NCBI GenBank assembly: GCA_017439545.1
Contig: JAFSIW010000051.1
Location: 20,964-84,963, forward strand
Direction of reading: 5' to 3'
Source: Clostridia bacterium
GTDB lineage: Bacteria > Bacillota > Clostridia > Oscillospirales > Acutalibacteraceae
DNA length: 64,000 bases
Shown here: piece after piece, positions 8,925 to 19,127 of the stretch
Numbering within the stretch: position 1 is the first letter of the stretch
Layout: the number at the start of each line of letters is the position of its first letter
Program-made: the position numbers and the translations under genes
Notes under the pieces: generated by a model
What the model was told of the DNA's origin: nothing
The model's database searches: none
The model's input: the letters and a program-made list of their open reading frames with translations, nothing else

Positions 8925-9593
8925 ATGATCTATTTTGCCGATGCCACTGCATTTTGCACAGAGGATTCTCAATGGCAACCGTTGCTTTCGCAGTCGAGAA
9001 AAAGACGAATGCTCGCCGTCAAGCAGTCCGAAGATCAACAGCGATCATTAGCAGTGGAGCTTTTACTTTGTTTTGCCATAAAAAACGAATACCCCGCGAT
9101 AAAACTTCCGGCAGCTTATCACTACGACAACAAAGGGAAACCGATTTCCGATATGGATGGTATTTATTTTAGCTTAAGCCATTCAGGACGATACGTTGCC
9201 TGCGCCATATCCCCCTACCCCATTGGAATTGATATTCAGTGGCAAAAAGAAACCTCTCAAAAGGTCATCGAAAAAGTGCTAACCAAAAATCAGATTGAGA
9301 TGATTCGCTCAATGCCGCAAAAAAAGCAAGCTGACGCCTATTATGATTTTTGGTGCTTGAAAGAGGCGCTTTATAAAGTGACGAATGAAGGTTCTGTTCG
9401 ACAACCCACCGAATTTGAATTCTCCAACCAGGGCGGCAGATTGGGAATCAGCAAAGGGGAACTGAATTTGCGCAACTATTCCACCGTACCGGGATACAGT
9501 TTAGGAGCATGCGTCCATGGTCCTCTCCCCCATTGTATTTTTGAAGTTTCAACAGAGAAAATCGAAGAGTTATTGTCAAACAACGAATGCTAA
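8925..9593 (+). CDS. Sfp-type 4'-phosphopantetheinyl transferase
   Basis: A 222-residue enzyme that moves the phosphopantetheine arm of coenzyme A onto carrier proteins. It has the family motifs FSLSHSGRYVACA, IGIDIQ (metal-binding Asp) and FWCLKEALYK. I chose the ATG at 8925 because GGAGG lies just upstream and a promoter ends at 8875; the longer reading would run through the promoter. No polyketide or peptide synthetase is in the window, so its carrier-protein target is unknown; a fatty-acid carrier protein is possible. It is a single-gene unit with its own terminator. Confidence 0.9.
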   Translation: MIYFADATAFCTEDSQWQPLLSQSRKRRMLAVKQSEDQQRSLAVELLLCFAIKNEYPAIKLPAAYHYDNKGKPISDMDGIYFSLSHSGRYVACAISPYPIGIDIQWQKETSQKVIEKVLTKNQIEMIRSMPQKKQADAYYDFWCLKEALYKVTNEGSVRQPTEFEFSNQGGRLGISKGELNLRNYSTVPGYSLGACVHGPLPHCIFEVSTEKIEELLSNNEC

Positions 9594-9620
9594 CTCCCTA
9601 TCGAGTTAGCATTCTTTTTT
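9585..9620 (+). terminator. terminator after the PPTase gene
   Basis: The arms gaatgctaactc (9585-9596) and gagttagcattc (9603-9614) are followed by TTTTTT. The first arm contains the last codons and the stop. Confidence 0.85.
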
Positions 9621-9630
9621 CTATCAATAA

Positions 9631-11157
9631 TTATTGATTTAGATAGTCAGAAAGCGATGTGAGATCGAGCAACGAAAACGACTGCAAAATACGTGCTACC
9701 TGCCCGACAATAGTTTTGCAACCGCCGATTTGATTACTCTCAACATTTAATGGCATTACAGGATCGTGAACACTTAATCTAAGTAACAACCATCCATCAC
9801 CATGTTCGCTATCAGCACAAATCCGTATCCCCTCACGGTTGTCCGGTGCAACCGAAAACCCCTCTGTATGGATAGCAAATTGCTCCAATGCCTTTAATAC
9901 TGTTTCACCGTAATTACGAAAATCCTTATCCATAATGGTAAAGCGAAGTTCCTCCGCTTCCTCGGGCTCGGGCAAGCGAGCAAAAAGGTCGGAAAGAGTT
10001 TGCCCTTGTTCTTTCAACTGCGCCATTTTAACAATGATTCGCGTAATCAGATAGGCACCGTCATCTAAAAAGTAATTATCTTTAAAAGCAGCATGTCCAC
10101 TCGTTTCAATCGCAAGAGGAGCAAACCTACCCTGCTCACATAAAGCCATCGCCTGATTGATCACATTGCGATAGCCGCGCTTATAGCGATAATGCTCACC
10201 TTGCAGCGTTTGCTCAATAAATTGCTTTAGGCCGTCAGACGTTACGGAGTCGGTAACCACAATACCGCCTTCATTTCCTTCTAATGCCAGCGCAGATGCC
10301 AAAGCAACCAAGCGATTTCGATTAATTTCTGCTCCATTTGCATCCACACAACCTGCACGATCCACGTCAGTATCAAAAATCACCCCTAAGTCAGCTCCGT
10401 TGGCAAGCACCGCGCTTTGAATTGAAGCCATTGCTACTTCGTCCTCGGGATTTGGAATGTGATTTGGGAACATCCCATCCGGTTCTAAAAATACGCTACC
10501 GCTTACATCAGCACCCAGAGGTGCTAAAACGCTGGTAGCATAAAAACCGCCGGCGCCGTTACCGGCGTCAACGACAATATGAAAGCCGTTCAGCGGTTGA
10601 TCCTTCTCATCAACGCCAACACCGTCAGCAATCATTTTACGAAGATTCGCGGCGTATTCTGTCATATAACCGCAAATAATTACCTCGCCGCCTTCGCACA
10701 AGGGCGGAGTTTTATTATCTGCACAAAAAGATAAAATTTCAGAAATATCCGCACCTTGCAAGCCACCGTCAACCGCAAAAAACTTGAGACCATTCAGATG
10801 ATACGGATGATGACTTGCAGTAATTTGGATGGTACCGTCCACAGGATGATCCACCGTGATCATAAACATAGACGGCGTAGATGCCAAACCGCAATTTAAA
10901 ATTTTGCATCCGTAGCGCAAGGCACTGCGAAACACAGCACTTTGAATACGATTGGCAGAGATGCGACTATCGTGACCAACCGCAATTGTCAACTGAGAAA
11001 CAGGCTTATTTTGCTTGTTAGACAGCCAGAGCAGAAAACCGGCTGTAATGGCTTCAACAACGGGATCTGTCAGCGTAACAGCGCCCTTGGGCGTTTCAAC
11101 CGCAATACCGCGAACATCTGTTCCGCTTTTATACGACTGCCAAGTAATTTGTTCCAT
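9631..11157 (-). CDS. phosphohexomutase (phosphoglucomutase/phosphomannomutase)
   Basis: A 508-residue alpha-D-phosphohexomutase that interconverts sugar 1- and 6-phosphates. The phosphoserine loop is TASHHPYHLNG (the usual TASHNP with His for Asn), the metal loop is FDTDVDRAG, and the sugar loop is FKDNYFLDDGA with nearby ETSGHAAF. The four-domain length is normal. Glucose and mannose specificity cannot be separated from sequence alone. It is a single gene between two terminators. Confidence 0.88.
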   Translation of the reverse strand: MEQITWQSYKSGTDVRGIAVETPKGAVTLTDPVVEAITAGFLLWLSNKQNKPVSQLTIAVGHDSRISANRIQSAVFRSALRYGCKILNCGLASTPSMFMITVDHPVDGTIQITASHHPYHLNGLKFFAVDGGLQGADISEILSFCADNKTPPLCEGGEVIICGYMTEYAANLRKMIADGVGVDEKDQPLNGFHIVVDAGNGAGGFYATSVLAPLGADVSGSVFLEPDGMFPNHIPNPEDEVAMASIQSAVLANGADLGVIFDTDVDRAGCVDANGAEINRNRLVALASALALEGNEGGIVVTDSVTSDGLKQFIEQTLQGEHYRYKRGYRNVINQAMALCEQGRFAPLAIETSGHAAFKDNYFLDDGAYLITRIIVKMAQLKEQGQTLSDLFARLPEPEEAEELRFTIMDKDFRNYGETVLKALEQFAIHTEGFSVAPDNREGIRICADSEHGDGWLLLRLSVHDPVMPLNVESNQIGGCKTIVGQVARILQSFSLLDLTSLSDYLNQ

Positions 11158-11178
11158 AGTGTAACCCTCTCAATTCAT

Positions 11179-11210
11179 AAAAAGCACGTAACACAAGTTA
11201 CGTGCTTTTT
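11179..11210 (-). terminator. terminator after the TasA-like gene
   Basis: The arms aaaaagcacgtaac (11179-11192) and gttacgtgcttttt (11197-11210) form a near-perfect 14-bp stem with T runs on both strands. It sits next to the stop of the TasA-like gene. Confidence 0.85.
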
Positions 11211-11213
11211 ATC

Positions 11214-11759
11214 TTATTCAAAAACTTTTGTTGGATTGTTGCGTACCTGAGTTGCATTGGCAACCATATCAAATGAACAGGACTGATTTTGATAATGATT
11301 GCCCGCTTTGGTATCCATAACAACAACGGTGCTCAACACCTTTGTTTCACCTACTGCCAATACCTTGTCACTCACAAATGGTGTATCACGATTAAAGTCA
11401 TCCATATCGGCCGCGTAGAGCAATTCTTCACCATCATAGATTTCAAAACGCAATACGTCTTGAAGATCACCTACAATGCCGTCTAAATAAATGCGATAGT
11501 AAACGTCAACCGTACTGTTATTGGTAATGGTAAAATCTTTTTTATTAGAGCGACCCGGTTCTAACGCAAAATCTTCTTCAGTGAAGATCGCAACGCCGCC
11601 GTTCAGGTCAATGTCTACCTTTGCTGTTTCAAATAAGTTATCCTCGACCGATAAAAAAGCAGAGACAAACGCATAGGTTGTAACAACAAACATAACAAAC
11701 AGCAAGACGATTGCCGCAATGCTCAGCCAAACCTTTTTTTGTAACGAAGAATTATTCAT
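11214..11759 (-). CDS. TasA/CalY-like membrane-tethered surface protein
   Basis: A 181-residue protein with one N-terminal membrane segment (about residues 10-33) and an extracellular beta-rich domain. The domain shows the pattern of TasA/camelysin-type proteins: AKVDIDLNGG, then LEPGRSNKKDFTITNNSTVDVYYRIYL in pieces, then a hydrophobic strand LQDVLRFEIYDGEELLY. These proteins form matrix fibres or sit on cell and spore surfaces. The usual partner signal peptidase SipW is not next to it. It overlaps the end of the upstream gene by 8 bp, so the two are cotranscribed. I recognise only the fold family. Confidence 0.65.
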   Translation of the reverse strand: MNNSSLQKKVWLSIAAIVLLFVMFVVTTYAFVSAFLSVEDNLFETAKVDIDLNGGVAIFTEEDFALEPGRSNKKDFTITNNSTVDVYYRIYLDGIVGDLQDVLRFEIYDGEELLYAADMDDFNRDTPFVSDKVLAVGETKVLSTVVVMDTKAGNHYQNQSCSFDMVANATQVRNNPTKVFE

Positions 11760-12558
11760 CAGTTTCTGCCTCCTCTTCTTCGTTTTTACGACGAGTAAAC
11801 AGCAGGATAAAGATCAATAACATAGCGCTGCCTGCAATAACAACCCAAAGAACGATTTGTGTTGAATCGCCGGTTTGGGGAGGAGGATCCAATCCCTCGC
11901 TGCCTTCGTCAATATACCACTGGAGGTCCGCCAACAAACGAGCCACCTGGTAATCATTGCCAACCGAGGTATCCATAGAAACCTCAACCTTATAAAAGGT
12001 ATCGGTTACCTTATCCGAGTTGGCAGGCAAAACAGTACGAAATTCAATCTCGTGAATCTCGTTGAAGGTGCCTTCGCATAGCACAGCGCCGGTTTCAGCG
12101 TTAGTCACTACAACATCCAGCACGTCACCAAGATTTCTGGTTTGCTCGGTTACCACGCCACGGAACACTAAGGTGACGTCCTTACTATGGTGAGCACGGA
12201 TGTCATAATAGCGTACTTCTTTATCGCCCGGCACCATATTGCGTACTTCAAAGCGACGATTATGCTCGGCATTGCCTTGATAAAACTCCAAAACGGGAGC
12301 GGTCGGTTGAACGGTAGACGAAACCCCCGCCAATTGCTGATTACCTGAAGTACCGTCGCCGTTTGAAGCATCCCCATCAACAGATGGAGTAATGTAATTG
12401 GGAACAGTAACTGTTGTTTCATCCCCTAACCATGAGGAAATAGCCGGCAGGACATACTTAACACCAACCAGCAACGAAAGGCTGATGGCTAACAAAACAG
12501 ACAGCACAATAATAAGGATTTTAAGCACCGAGGATTTTTTATTTAGATTTTTTCCCAT
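11752..12558 (-). CDS. cell-surface protein with PQTGD sorting-like tail
   Basis: A 268-residue protein with an N-terminal membrane segment (about 12-35), a Ser/Gly/Asp-rich linker, a TasA-like beta domain (about 85-220) and a C-terminal sorting-type signal: PPPQTGDS, a hydrophobic stretch, then RRKNEEEE. PQTGD resembles the LPXTG/NPQTN class of sortase signals, so sortase anchoring is inferred. It is first in a two-gene unit with the TasA-like gene and has its own promoter. The beta domain resembles its partner's, suggesting a two-part surface structure. No sortase is in the window. Confidence 0.6.
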   Translation of the reverse strand: MGKNLNKKSSVLKILIIVLSVLLAISLSLLVGVKYVLPAISSWLGDETTVTVPNYITPSVDGDASNGDGTSGNQQLAGVSSTVQPTAPVLEFYQGNAEHNRRFEVRNMVPGDKEVRYYDIRAHHSKDVTLVFRGVVTEQTRNLGDVLDVVVTNAETGAVLCEGTFNEIHEIEFRTVLPANSDKVTDTFYKVEVSMDTSVGNDYQVARLLADLQWYIDEGSEGLDPPPQTGDSTQIVLWVVIAGSAMLLIFILLFTRRKNEEEEAETDE

Positions 12559-12616
12559 ACGCTCAGTCCTTTACTAAAAAATCTATACACGAACACAACA
12601 TAACTATCTATTTTGT

Positions 12617-12645
12617 ATTTTAGCACACTCGTTGTGTAAAATCAA
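12617..12645 (-). promoter_or_regulatory. promoter of the surface-protein pair
   Basis: On the minus strand, TTGATT (12645-12640), a 17-nt spacer and TAAAAT (12622-12617). The ATG lies about 59 nt downstream. Confidence 0.7.
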
Positions 12646-12670
12646 GGCGAATTATGATTTTTTTGAAAAT

Positions 12671-13681
12671 TTATAATAGACCCATCAAGCGCAAGCTAAC
12701 GGAAATCAAAAGAAGACTGGCCATAGAGCCAACCGAAGTCCATACCACATATTGGCGGGCAAGTTCACCGTCGTTGCCCATAGAGGTTGCCATAATGGCG
12801 CTGGAAACAGCCACAGGCGATCCAAACAAAGCGATCAATGCACCGTATTCCCCCGGTCCGCAGGTTAAAACACCCAAGTTGCAGCAGGCAATGGCCGCTG
12901 TGAGACCGATGATGGGAGCAATACCAATTCGAAAAACACTGCCCCATAGGATATAATTGAGCTTACTGCGCACTTGGCTAAAATCCAGCAGGCCGCCCAT
13001 AATAATCAGCGCCAACGGTCCGGAGCTTTGATGAAGCCAAGTAATCGCCTTAAAAACAAAGGGCAATTGATTTTGGATGGTAAACACAGGTACACCACTA
13101 GCATCAGTAGGTAATAAACTGCGAATCAGTAAACAAAGCAAACCGCCAACAGCTGCAATGATCAGAGGGTTGGTTATAATGTCGCGTATGATCTTGCCAA
13201 CAGAATGCTTCTTTTCACTACCGGAATAAACGGTTAACACAATGACCGCAAGCACGTTAAACAACGGAATAGTGAACGCTGACAAAATTGCCGCCATAGC
13301 CGCTCCTTGCGTACCGCCCAAAGCTTCGGCCAGCGGCAATCCTATAATAGCGAAGTTGGAACGAAATACACATTGAATAAACGGACCTTTAGCCAAGGGA
13401 TCTTTTACAAAAAGCCTTGCAAACACAATACCAATGAAAAACAAAAACAGTATAACAGCAAGGCAAAAAACGACCAACGCCCAGTTGAAGTTATCAATTC
13501 CATTTACCTTATACACGTTATGGAATATGGTCATTGGCAACAACAGCTTAAAAACCAAAGAATTGCCGTTGTTTAGGAATTTATCAGATAAGAATCCTAC
13601 ACGGGCAAGAAAATACCCTAATGCCAGTAAAAGAAGGATCGGCACAACCGCATTAACAGCAAACATCAATACCCGAAACAC
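12671..13681 (-). CDS. AEC-family (auxin efflux carrier-like) transporter
   Basis: About 336 residues with ten predicted membrane helices in the AEC pattern: VNAVVPILLLLALGYFLARVGFL at the N-terminus in two blocks, a mid-protein hydrophilic loop, and VAVSSAIMATSMG near the end. The family exports or exchanges organic acids and related solutes; the substrate here is unknown. I prefer the GTG at 13681 because GAGGTG lies 5 nt upstream; an in-frame ATG at 13666 would be too far from that site. It lies downstream of the purine operon terminator. Confidence 0.85.
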   Translation of the reverse strand: MFRVLMFAVNAVVPILLLLALGYFLARVGFLSDKFLNNGNSLVFKLLLPMTIFHNVYKVNGIDNFNWALVVFCLAVILFLFFIGIVFARLFVKDPLAKGPFIQCVFRSNFAIIGLPLAEALGGTQGAAMAAILSAFTIPLFNVLAVIVLTVYSGSEKKHSVGKIIRDIITNPLIIAAVGGLLCLLIRSLLPTDASGVPVFTIQNQLPFVFKAITWLHQSSGPLALIIMGGLLDFSQVRSKLNYILWGSVFRIGIAPIIGLTAAIACCNLGVLTCGPGEYGALIALFGSPVAVSSAIMATSMGNDGELARQYVVWTSVGSMASLLLISVSLRLMGLL

Positions 13682-13703
13682 ACAAACACCTCGCAAGATA
13701 AAA

Positions 13704-13731
13704 CATTTCCCGACACAAAGGTCGGGAAATG
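13704..13731 (-). terminator. terminator of the purine operon
   Basis: The arms catttcccgac (13704-13714) and gtcgggaaatg (13721-13731) are followed on the minus strand by TTTTA. It lies 10 nt past the fhs stop and overlaps the upstream leader of the AEC gene. Confidence 0.75.
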
Positions 13732-13740
13732 TAAGCACGC

Positions 13741-15414
13741 TTAAAACAGACCGGTAATGACACCGTTTTCATCCACATCGATTCGCTCGGCAGCAGGCAC
13801 ACGAGGAAGCCCCGGCATGGTCATGATATCACCGGTAAGCACAACAATAAATCCTGCACCCGCTGATATTTTCATATCCCGCACGGTAACGGTAAACCCT
13901 TCAGGAGCACCTAACTTCTTAGGATCATCCGAAAAGCTGTATTGCGTTTTTGCCATGCATACAGGACATTGACCGAATCCCATTGCAGCGAGTTTGTCCA
14001 TCGATTTACGAGCAGCAGGAGTCAAAATCACATCGTCACCGCCATATACCTTTTGAACAATCGCGCGGATTTTATCTTCAATGGACAGATCAGCATCATA
14101 ACTGAACGTGAAATCGGGCGTTTCTTCTTCGCAAAGACGAACCACTTCTTTTGCCAAGTCTTCCCCGCCCTTGCCACCTTCTGCCCAAACGTTGGAAAGA
14201 GCAACGTTAACACCAAGGGTCTTGCATTCATCCATAATGCATTGGATTTCGGCATCGGTATCGGTGGGGAAACGGTTAACCGCAACCACACAGGGCAAAC
14301 CGTACACGTTTTTAATATTCGATACGTGGCGAAGCAGGTTGGGAATTCCTTTTTTGAGAGCATCCAAATCCTCAGTACCCAATTGGTCCTTGGCGAGTCC
14401 ACCGTGCATTTTGAGAGCACGGACGGTAGCAACCACCACAACAGCATCGGGAGTCAGTCCTGCCATGCGGCATTTGATATCAAGGAACTTTTCGGCGCCT
14501 AAATCAGCACCGAAACCTGCCTCTGTAATGGCATAATCCCCCATTTTTAAAGCCATCTTGGTAGCGATGACCGAGTTACAACCGTGAGCAATATTGGCAA
14601 AAGGACCGCCGTGCACGAAAGCAGGGGTGCCTTCTAAAGTTTGCACCAAATTGGGTTTCAATGCATCTTTTAACAAGGCGGTCATAGCACCTTGAGCCTT
14701 TAACTGCCCGCAGGTAACGGGTTGATCATCAAAGGTATAACCAACAATGATGCGGGAAAGCCGTTCTTTTAAATCGGTCAGGGAGTTAGAAAGACAGAGA
14801 ATGGCCATAATTTCGCTGGCGACGGTAATATCAAAACCGTCTTCACGAGGCACACCGTTGACCTTGCCGCCCAGACCGTCGGTTACGTAACGCAGTTGAC
14901 GGTCGTTCATATCCACACAACGTTTCCAAGTAATGCGACGGGTATCAATCCCCAAAGCGTTCCCTTGATGAATGTGGTTATCAAGCATTGCGGCAAGCAG
15001 GTTATTGGCGGCGCCAATAGCATGGAAGTCGCCTGTAAAATGCAGGTTAATATCTTCCATCGGTACAACTTGCGCATAACCACCGCCTGCGGCACCGCCC
15101 TTGACCCCAAACACGGGGCCAAGAGAGGGTTCACGCAAAGCTACGGTAACGTCCTTGCCAATACGGCGCAAGCCATCTGCCAAACCAATGGTAGTAGTGG
15201 TTTTGCCTTCGCCGGCAGGAGTAGGAGTAATGGCGGTAACCAACACCAGTTTGCCGTTTTGGCGATCGCTTTCTAATAGGGACAAGTCAATTTTTGCTTT
15301 ATATTTTCCATAATACTCCAACAAATCTTCATCCACATGAGCGGTTTTTGCAATTTCACGAATGTGCTGCATTTTGCATTGTTGAGCAATTTCAATATCG
15401 CTGAGATAAGCCAT
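13741..15414 (-). CDS. fhs: formate-tetrahydrofolate ligase
   Basis: A 557-residue cytoplasmic ligase that makes 10-formyl-THF from formate, THF and ATP, supplying formyl groups to PurN and PurH. Visible motifs are the P-loop [37 protein letters not shown] (read in pieces) and [13 protein letters not shown]. The length is typical. It is last in the purine operon, 17 nt after purL, which fits its supply role. Confidence 0.96.
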   Translation of the reverse strand: MAYLSDIEIAQQCKMQHIREIAKTAHVDEDLLEYYGKYKAKIDLSLLESDRQNGKLVLVTAITPTPAGEGKTTTTIGLADGLRRIGKDVTVALREPSLGPVFGVKGGAAGGGYAQVVPMEDINLHFTGDFHAIGAANNLLAAMLDNHIHQGNALGIDTRRITWKRCVDMNDRQLRYVTDGLGGKVNGVPREDGFDITVASEIMAILCLSNSLTDLKERLSRIIVGYTFDDQPVTCGQLKAQGAMTALLKDALKPNLVQTLEGTPAFVHGGPFANIAHGCNSVIATKMALKMGDYAITEAGFGADLGAEKFLDIKCRMAGLTPDAVVVVATVRALKMHGGLAKDQLGTEDLDALKKGIPNLLRHVSNIKNVYGLPCVVAVNRFPTDTDAEIQCIMDECKTLGVNVALSNVWAEGGKGGEDLAKEVVRLCEEETPDFTFSYDADLSIEDKIRAIVQKVYGGDDVILTPAARKSMDKLAAMGFGQCPVCMAKTQYSFSDDPKKLGAPEGFTVTVRDMKISAGAGFIVVLTGDIMTMPGLPRVPAAERIDVDENGVITGLF

Positions 15415-15431
15415 AGAGTACCTCTCCCCTC

Positions 15432-18400
15432 TTATTTTTTGAAATAGTTAACAGCCGATTCAAACAGTTTCATATCGTATTCACCGGGTACGTTGCGATA
15501 CAGGTCTTTTGCATACCGCTCCGAGTGCCCCATTTTGCCCAATACACGACCATCGGGAGAAAGAATTCCTTCAATGGCAGACATGGAATTATTGGGATTA
15601 TACCGCACGTCATTGGTGGCAAAACCGCTTTCATCCACGTATTGGGTAGCAATTTGACCATTGGCAGCCAATCGTGCAATCAACTCAGGATCAGCCAGGA
15701 AACGACCTTCACCGTGGGAGATGGGCACGTTGTAAATTTCGCCTACTTTGGTTGCCGACAGCCAAGGAGAGGCATTGGACGCAATGCGGGTAGCAACCAT
15801 ACGGGATTGGTGACGACCAATGGTATTAAAGGTCAAGGTGGGGCAATTTTCATCGGTATCAATGATCTTGCCATAAGGCACAAGACCCAATTTGATAAGG
15901 GCCTGGAAGCCGTTACAAATACCGCACATCAGACCGTCCCGTTTTTCCAGCAGATTGGTTACCTGCTCTTTAATGGCGGCATTGCGGAAGAATGCAGTAA
16001 TGAATTTACCCGAACCGTCGGGTTCGTCACCACCCGAGAAACCGCCGGGAATAAACACCATTTGAGAATTGGCCAAACGAGCGGCAAAATCTTCTACACT
16101 ACGGGCAATCCCGTCGGCAGACAAGTTGTTGATAACAAAGATTTCGGCATCAGCGCCTGCATCCAACATCACTTTGGCAGAGTCAAACTCGCAGTTGGTG
16201 CCGGGGAAAACGGGAATCAATACCTTAGGTTTGGCAACTTTAATAGCAGGAGCCACTTGTTTTTGACCTTCATAAGAGAAGGTTTCGGGCTTTTCTCCCA
16301 CGGCAGGAATGTTACAGCTATATACCGATTCCAATTTGTTTTCATAAGCTTCCAACGTGCCACCCAAGCAAATGGAAGCATTACCTTTGGTGATCGTCTG
16401 TTGGTCGGTGGTTTTACCAATAGTAATGCCCACGTTCACGTCGTCGGTTACTTCTAACAGGAATCCACCGTATTGATAACCAAACACATCATCCATTGAC
16501 AAGGCATCATCATAAGCAAAGCCGATCCAGTTACCAAAGCACATTTTCATCACCGCTTCGGCAATACCGCCCAGACCGGGAGTGTAAGCGGCAAACACTT
16601 TGCCCTGACGCATTAAATCGGTTACGGTATTATATACCGAAATCAAGGATTCGGTAACAGGCAGATGATTGGCATCATATTCAGGTTTCACAAACACAAC
16701 CTTATGGCCTGCGGCTTTAAATTCAGGAGAAATAACTTCCGAAGTTTTACCTGTGGTAACAGCAAAGGAAACCAAGGTAGGCGGAACGTCTAACTGTTCA
16801 AAAGTACCACTCATGGAGTCCTTACCGCCGATAGCACCGATACCCAAATTCTTTTGGGCTTCAAACGCACCAAGCAAAGCGGCCAAAGGCTTGCCCCAAC
16901 GGGCGGGATCTTTACCGGGACGTTCAAAATATTCTTGGAAAGTCAAGTACACATCATCAAAAGAAGCACCGGTAGCAATCATTTTAGAAACCGATTCCAC
17001 AACCGCCAGATAAGCGCCGTGGTAAGGGCTCTTTTCGGTAATGAAAGGATTATAACCCCAAGCCATAAAAGAGCAATCATCGGTATGGGCTTGTTTCATA
17101 TAAATTTTTTGCACCATAGCCTGAATGGGAGTCAGTTGATACTTGCCGCCGAAGGGCATCAATACCGTACCGGCCCCAATGGTGGAGTCAAACCGTTCGG
17201 AAAGCCCCCGTTTGGAACAGATATTCAAATCCTCTGCCAAAGCGGCATATTCTTTTACAAAATCGTCGCCAACCTGCTTTTTAAAGCAAGTGGGAGCGGC
17301 GGGTGCTACATCAATATGCTTTTCAGCACCGTTGGAATTTAAGAATTCACGGCTGATATTTACAATGGTGTTGCCTTTCCAACTCATCACCAATCTGGGT
17401 TCTTCGGTTACGGTAGCAACCACGGTGGCTTCCAAGTTTTCTTTTTGCGCTAAGGCAATAAAAGCATCCACGTCTTTGGGCTCAACCACAACGGCCATCC
17501 GTTCTTGGGATTCGCTAATGGCAAGTTCGGTACCGTCAAGACCTTCGTATTTTTTGGGTACAGCATCCAGATCAATGGTCAGACCGTCGGCAAGTTCCCC
17601 AATGGCAACCGAAACACCGCCTGCACCAAAGTCGTTACAACGCTTGATCATGCGGCTGGCGGCGGGATTACGGAACAGACGTTGGAGTTTGCGTTCTTCG
17701 GGTGCGTTACCCTTTTGCACTTCCGCACCGCAAGTGGTCAGCGATTCCAGCGTATGGGATTTGGACGAGCCCGTTGCACCGCCGCAACCATCGCGACCGG
17801 TACGACCGCCCAAAAGAATGATAATATCCCCTGCATCGGGACGTTCCCTACGAACGTTCTCGGCAGGAGCAGCGGCGATAACTGCACCGATTTCCATCCG
17901 CTTTGCGGCATAACCATCGTGATAAATTTCATCTACAATGCCGGTAGCAAGACCGATTTGGTTACCGTAAGAAGAATAGCCGGCGGCGGCAGTAGTAACG
18001 ATTTTGCGTTGAGGCAATTTACCCGGCATGGTTTCGGCAATCGGCTTCAAGGGATCCGCCGCGCCGGTAACACGCATAGCACCGTATACGTAAGAACGTC
18101 CCGACAGCGGGTCACGAATGGCGCCGCCAATGCAGGTAGCCGCACCGCCGAAAGGTTCAATTTCAGTGGGATGGTTGTGGGTTTCGTTTTTAAACAGCAA
18201 CAACCAAGGTTCTTTTTTACCGTCGGCTTCTACCTCAATTTTTACGGTACAAGCGTTAATTTCTTCCGATTCATCCAGCTTATCCAACTTGCCGATGGAT
18301 TTGAGATATTTAGCGGCAAGAGTGCCGATATCCATCAGGTTGATGGGTTTGGTGCGACCCAATTCCTTACGGGTTTCAAGATAATCGTTATAAGCATTTT

Positions 18401-19124
18401 GAAGCAATTCATCTTCAAAAGTCACATTGTCAATGGTGGTAAGGAAAGTAGTATGACGGCAGTGGTCAGACCAATAGGTGTCGATCATGCGAATTTCGGT
18501 GATGGTAGGATCCCGTTGTTCACGAATGAAATATTGTTGGCAGAAAGCGATATCGTCATTATCCATAGCGAGACCGTATTGCTTAACAAAATCCGCTAAA
18601 CCTGCGGCATCCAACTTGCAGAAACCATTCAGGGTTTCTACCGTGGTGGGCAGGTCATATTCCATTTGCAAGGTATCTACCATATCCAGTGAAGCTTCTC
18701 TGGATTCCACAGGGTTGATTACGTATTTTTTGATTTGAGCCACTTCATCGGCAGTCAAATCACCATAAAGCAGATATACCTTTGCCGTACGCACCAAAGG
18801 ACGTTCACCGCGAGAGATAATTTGGATACATTGCGCGGCAGAGTCGGCACGTTGGTCGAACTGTCCCGGCAAATATTCCGTAGCAAAAGTTACCGAAGCA
18901 TCGGTGGGGATGTCATCCGAGATCACATCCAACTGAGGTTCGGAGAACACGGTGGTTTTGGCGTACTCATACAATTCTTTATCAATGTTTTCTACGTCGT
19001 AACGATTGAAAAGACGCACTTTTTCAAGAGAAGAAATGCCTAAAAATGTTTTAACGTCTGAAAGCAGAGCGTTGGCTTCATGGGCAAGTTCTGCCTTTTT
19101 TTCAACATAAATGCGATATACCAT
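15432..19124 (-). CDS. purL: phosphoribosylformylglycinamidine synthase, single-chain
   Basis: A 1230-residue synthase that converts FGAR, glutamine and ATP to FGAM. The N-terminal PurS-like region (1-150) is followed by the FGAR-binding and ATPase repeats ([12 protein letters not shown] near 215; [20 protein letters not shown] near 310) and a C-terminal glutamine amidotransferase domain from about 975 with nucleophile motif CGICNGFQ and a later SHGEGRF His. The fused form is the large proteobacterial/clostridial type rather than the PurS/L/Q form of Bacillus. The start at 19124 follows AAGGAG. It lies 3 nt after purD. Confidence 0.96.
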   Translation of the reverse strand: MVYRIYVEKKAELAHEANALLSDVKTFLGISSLEKVRLFNRYDVENIDKELYEYAKTTVFSEPQLDVISDDIPTDASVTFATEYLPGQFDQRADSAAQCIQIISRGERPLVRTAKVYLLYGDLTADEVAQIKKYVINPVESREASLDMVDTLQMEYDLPTTVETLNGFCKLDAAGLADFVKQYGLAMDNDDIAFCQQYFIREQRDPTITEIRMIDTYWSDHCRHTTFLTTIDNVTFEDELLQNAYNDYLETRKELGRTKPINLMDIGTLAAKYLKSIGKLDKLDESEEINACTVKIEVEADGKKEPWLLLFKNETHNHPTEIEPFGGAATCIGGAIRDPLSGRSYVYGAMRVTGAADPLKPIAETMPGKLPQRKIVTTAAAGYSSYGNQIGLATGIVDEIYHDGYAAKRMEIGAVIAAAPAENVRRERPDAGDIIILLGGRTGRDGCGGATGSSKSHTLESLTTCGAEVQKGNAPEERKLQRLFRNPAASRMIKRCNDFGAGGVSVAIGELADGLTIDLDAVPKKYEGLDGTELAISESQERMAVVVEPKDVDAFIALAQKENLEATVVATVTEEPRLVMSWKGNTIVNISREFLNSNGAEKHIDVAPAAPTCFKKQVGDDFVKEYAALAEDLNICSKRGLSERFDSTIGAGTVLMPFGGKYQLTPIQAMVQKIYMKQAHTDDCSFMAWGYNPFITEKSPYHGAYLAVVESVSKMIATGASFDDVYLTFQEYFERPGKDPARWGKPLAALLGAFEAQKNLGIGAIGGKDSMSGTFEQLDVPPTLVSFAVTTGKTSEVISPEFKAAGHKVVFVKPEYDANHLPVTESLISVYNTVTDLMRQGKVFAAYTPGLGGIAEAVMKMCFGNWIGFAYDDALSMDDVFGYQYGGFLLEVTDDVNVGITIGKTTDQQTITKGNASICLGGTLEAYENKLESVYSCNIPAVGEKPETFSYEGQKQVAPAIKVAKPKVLIPVFPGTNCEFDSAKVMLDAGADAEIFVINNLSADGIARSVEDFAARLANSQMVFIPGGFSGGDEPDGSGKFITAFFRNAAIKEQVTNLLEKRDGLMCGICNGFQALIKLGLVPYGKIIDTDENCPTLTFNTIGRHQSRMVATRIASNASPWLSATKVGEIYNVPISHGEGRFLADPELIARLAANGQIATQYVDESGFATNDVRYNPNNSMSAIEGILSPDGRVLGKMGHSERYAKDLYRNVPGEYDMKLFESAVNYFKK

Positions 19125-19127
19125 AGG

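Noticed and set aside
17505-18599. Plus-strand frame of 364 codons opposite purL
   Set aside because: It lies fully inside a well-recognised PurL and shows no family motif or start signal.
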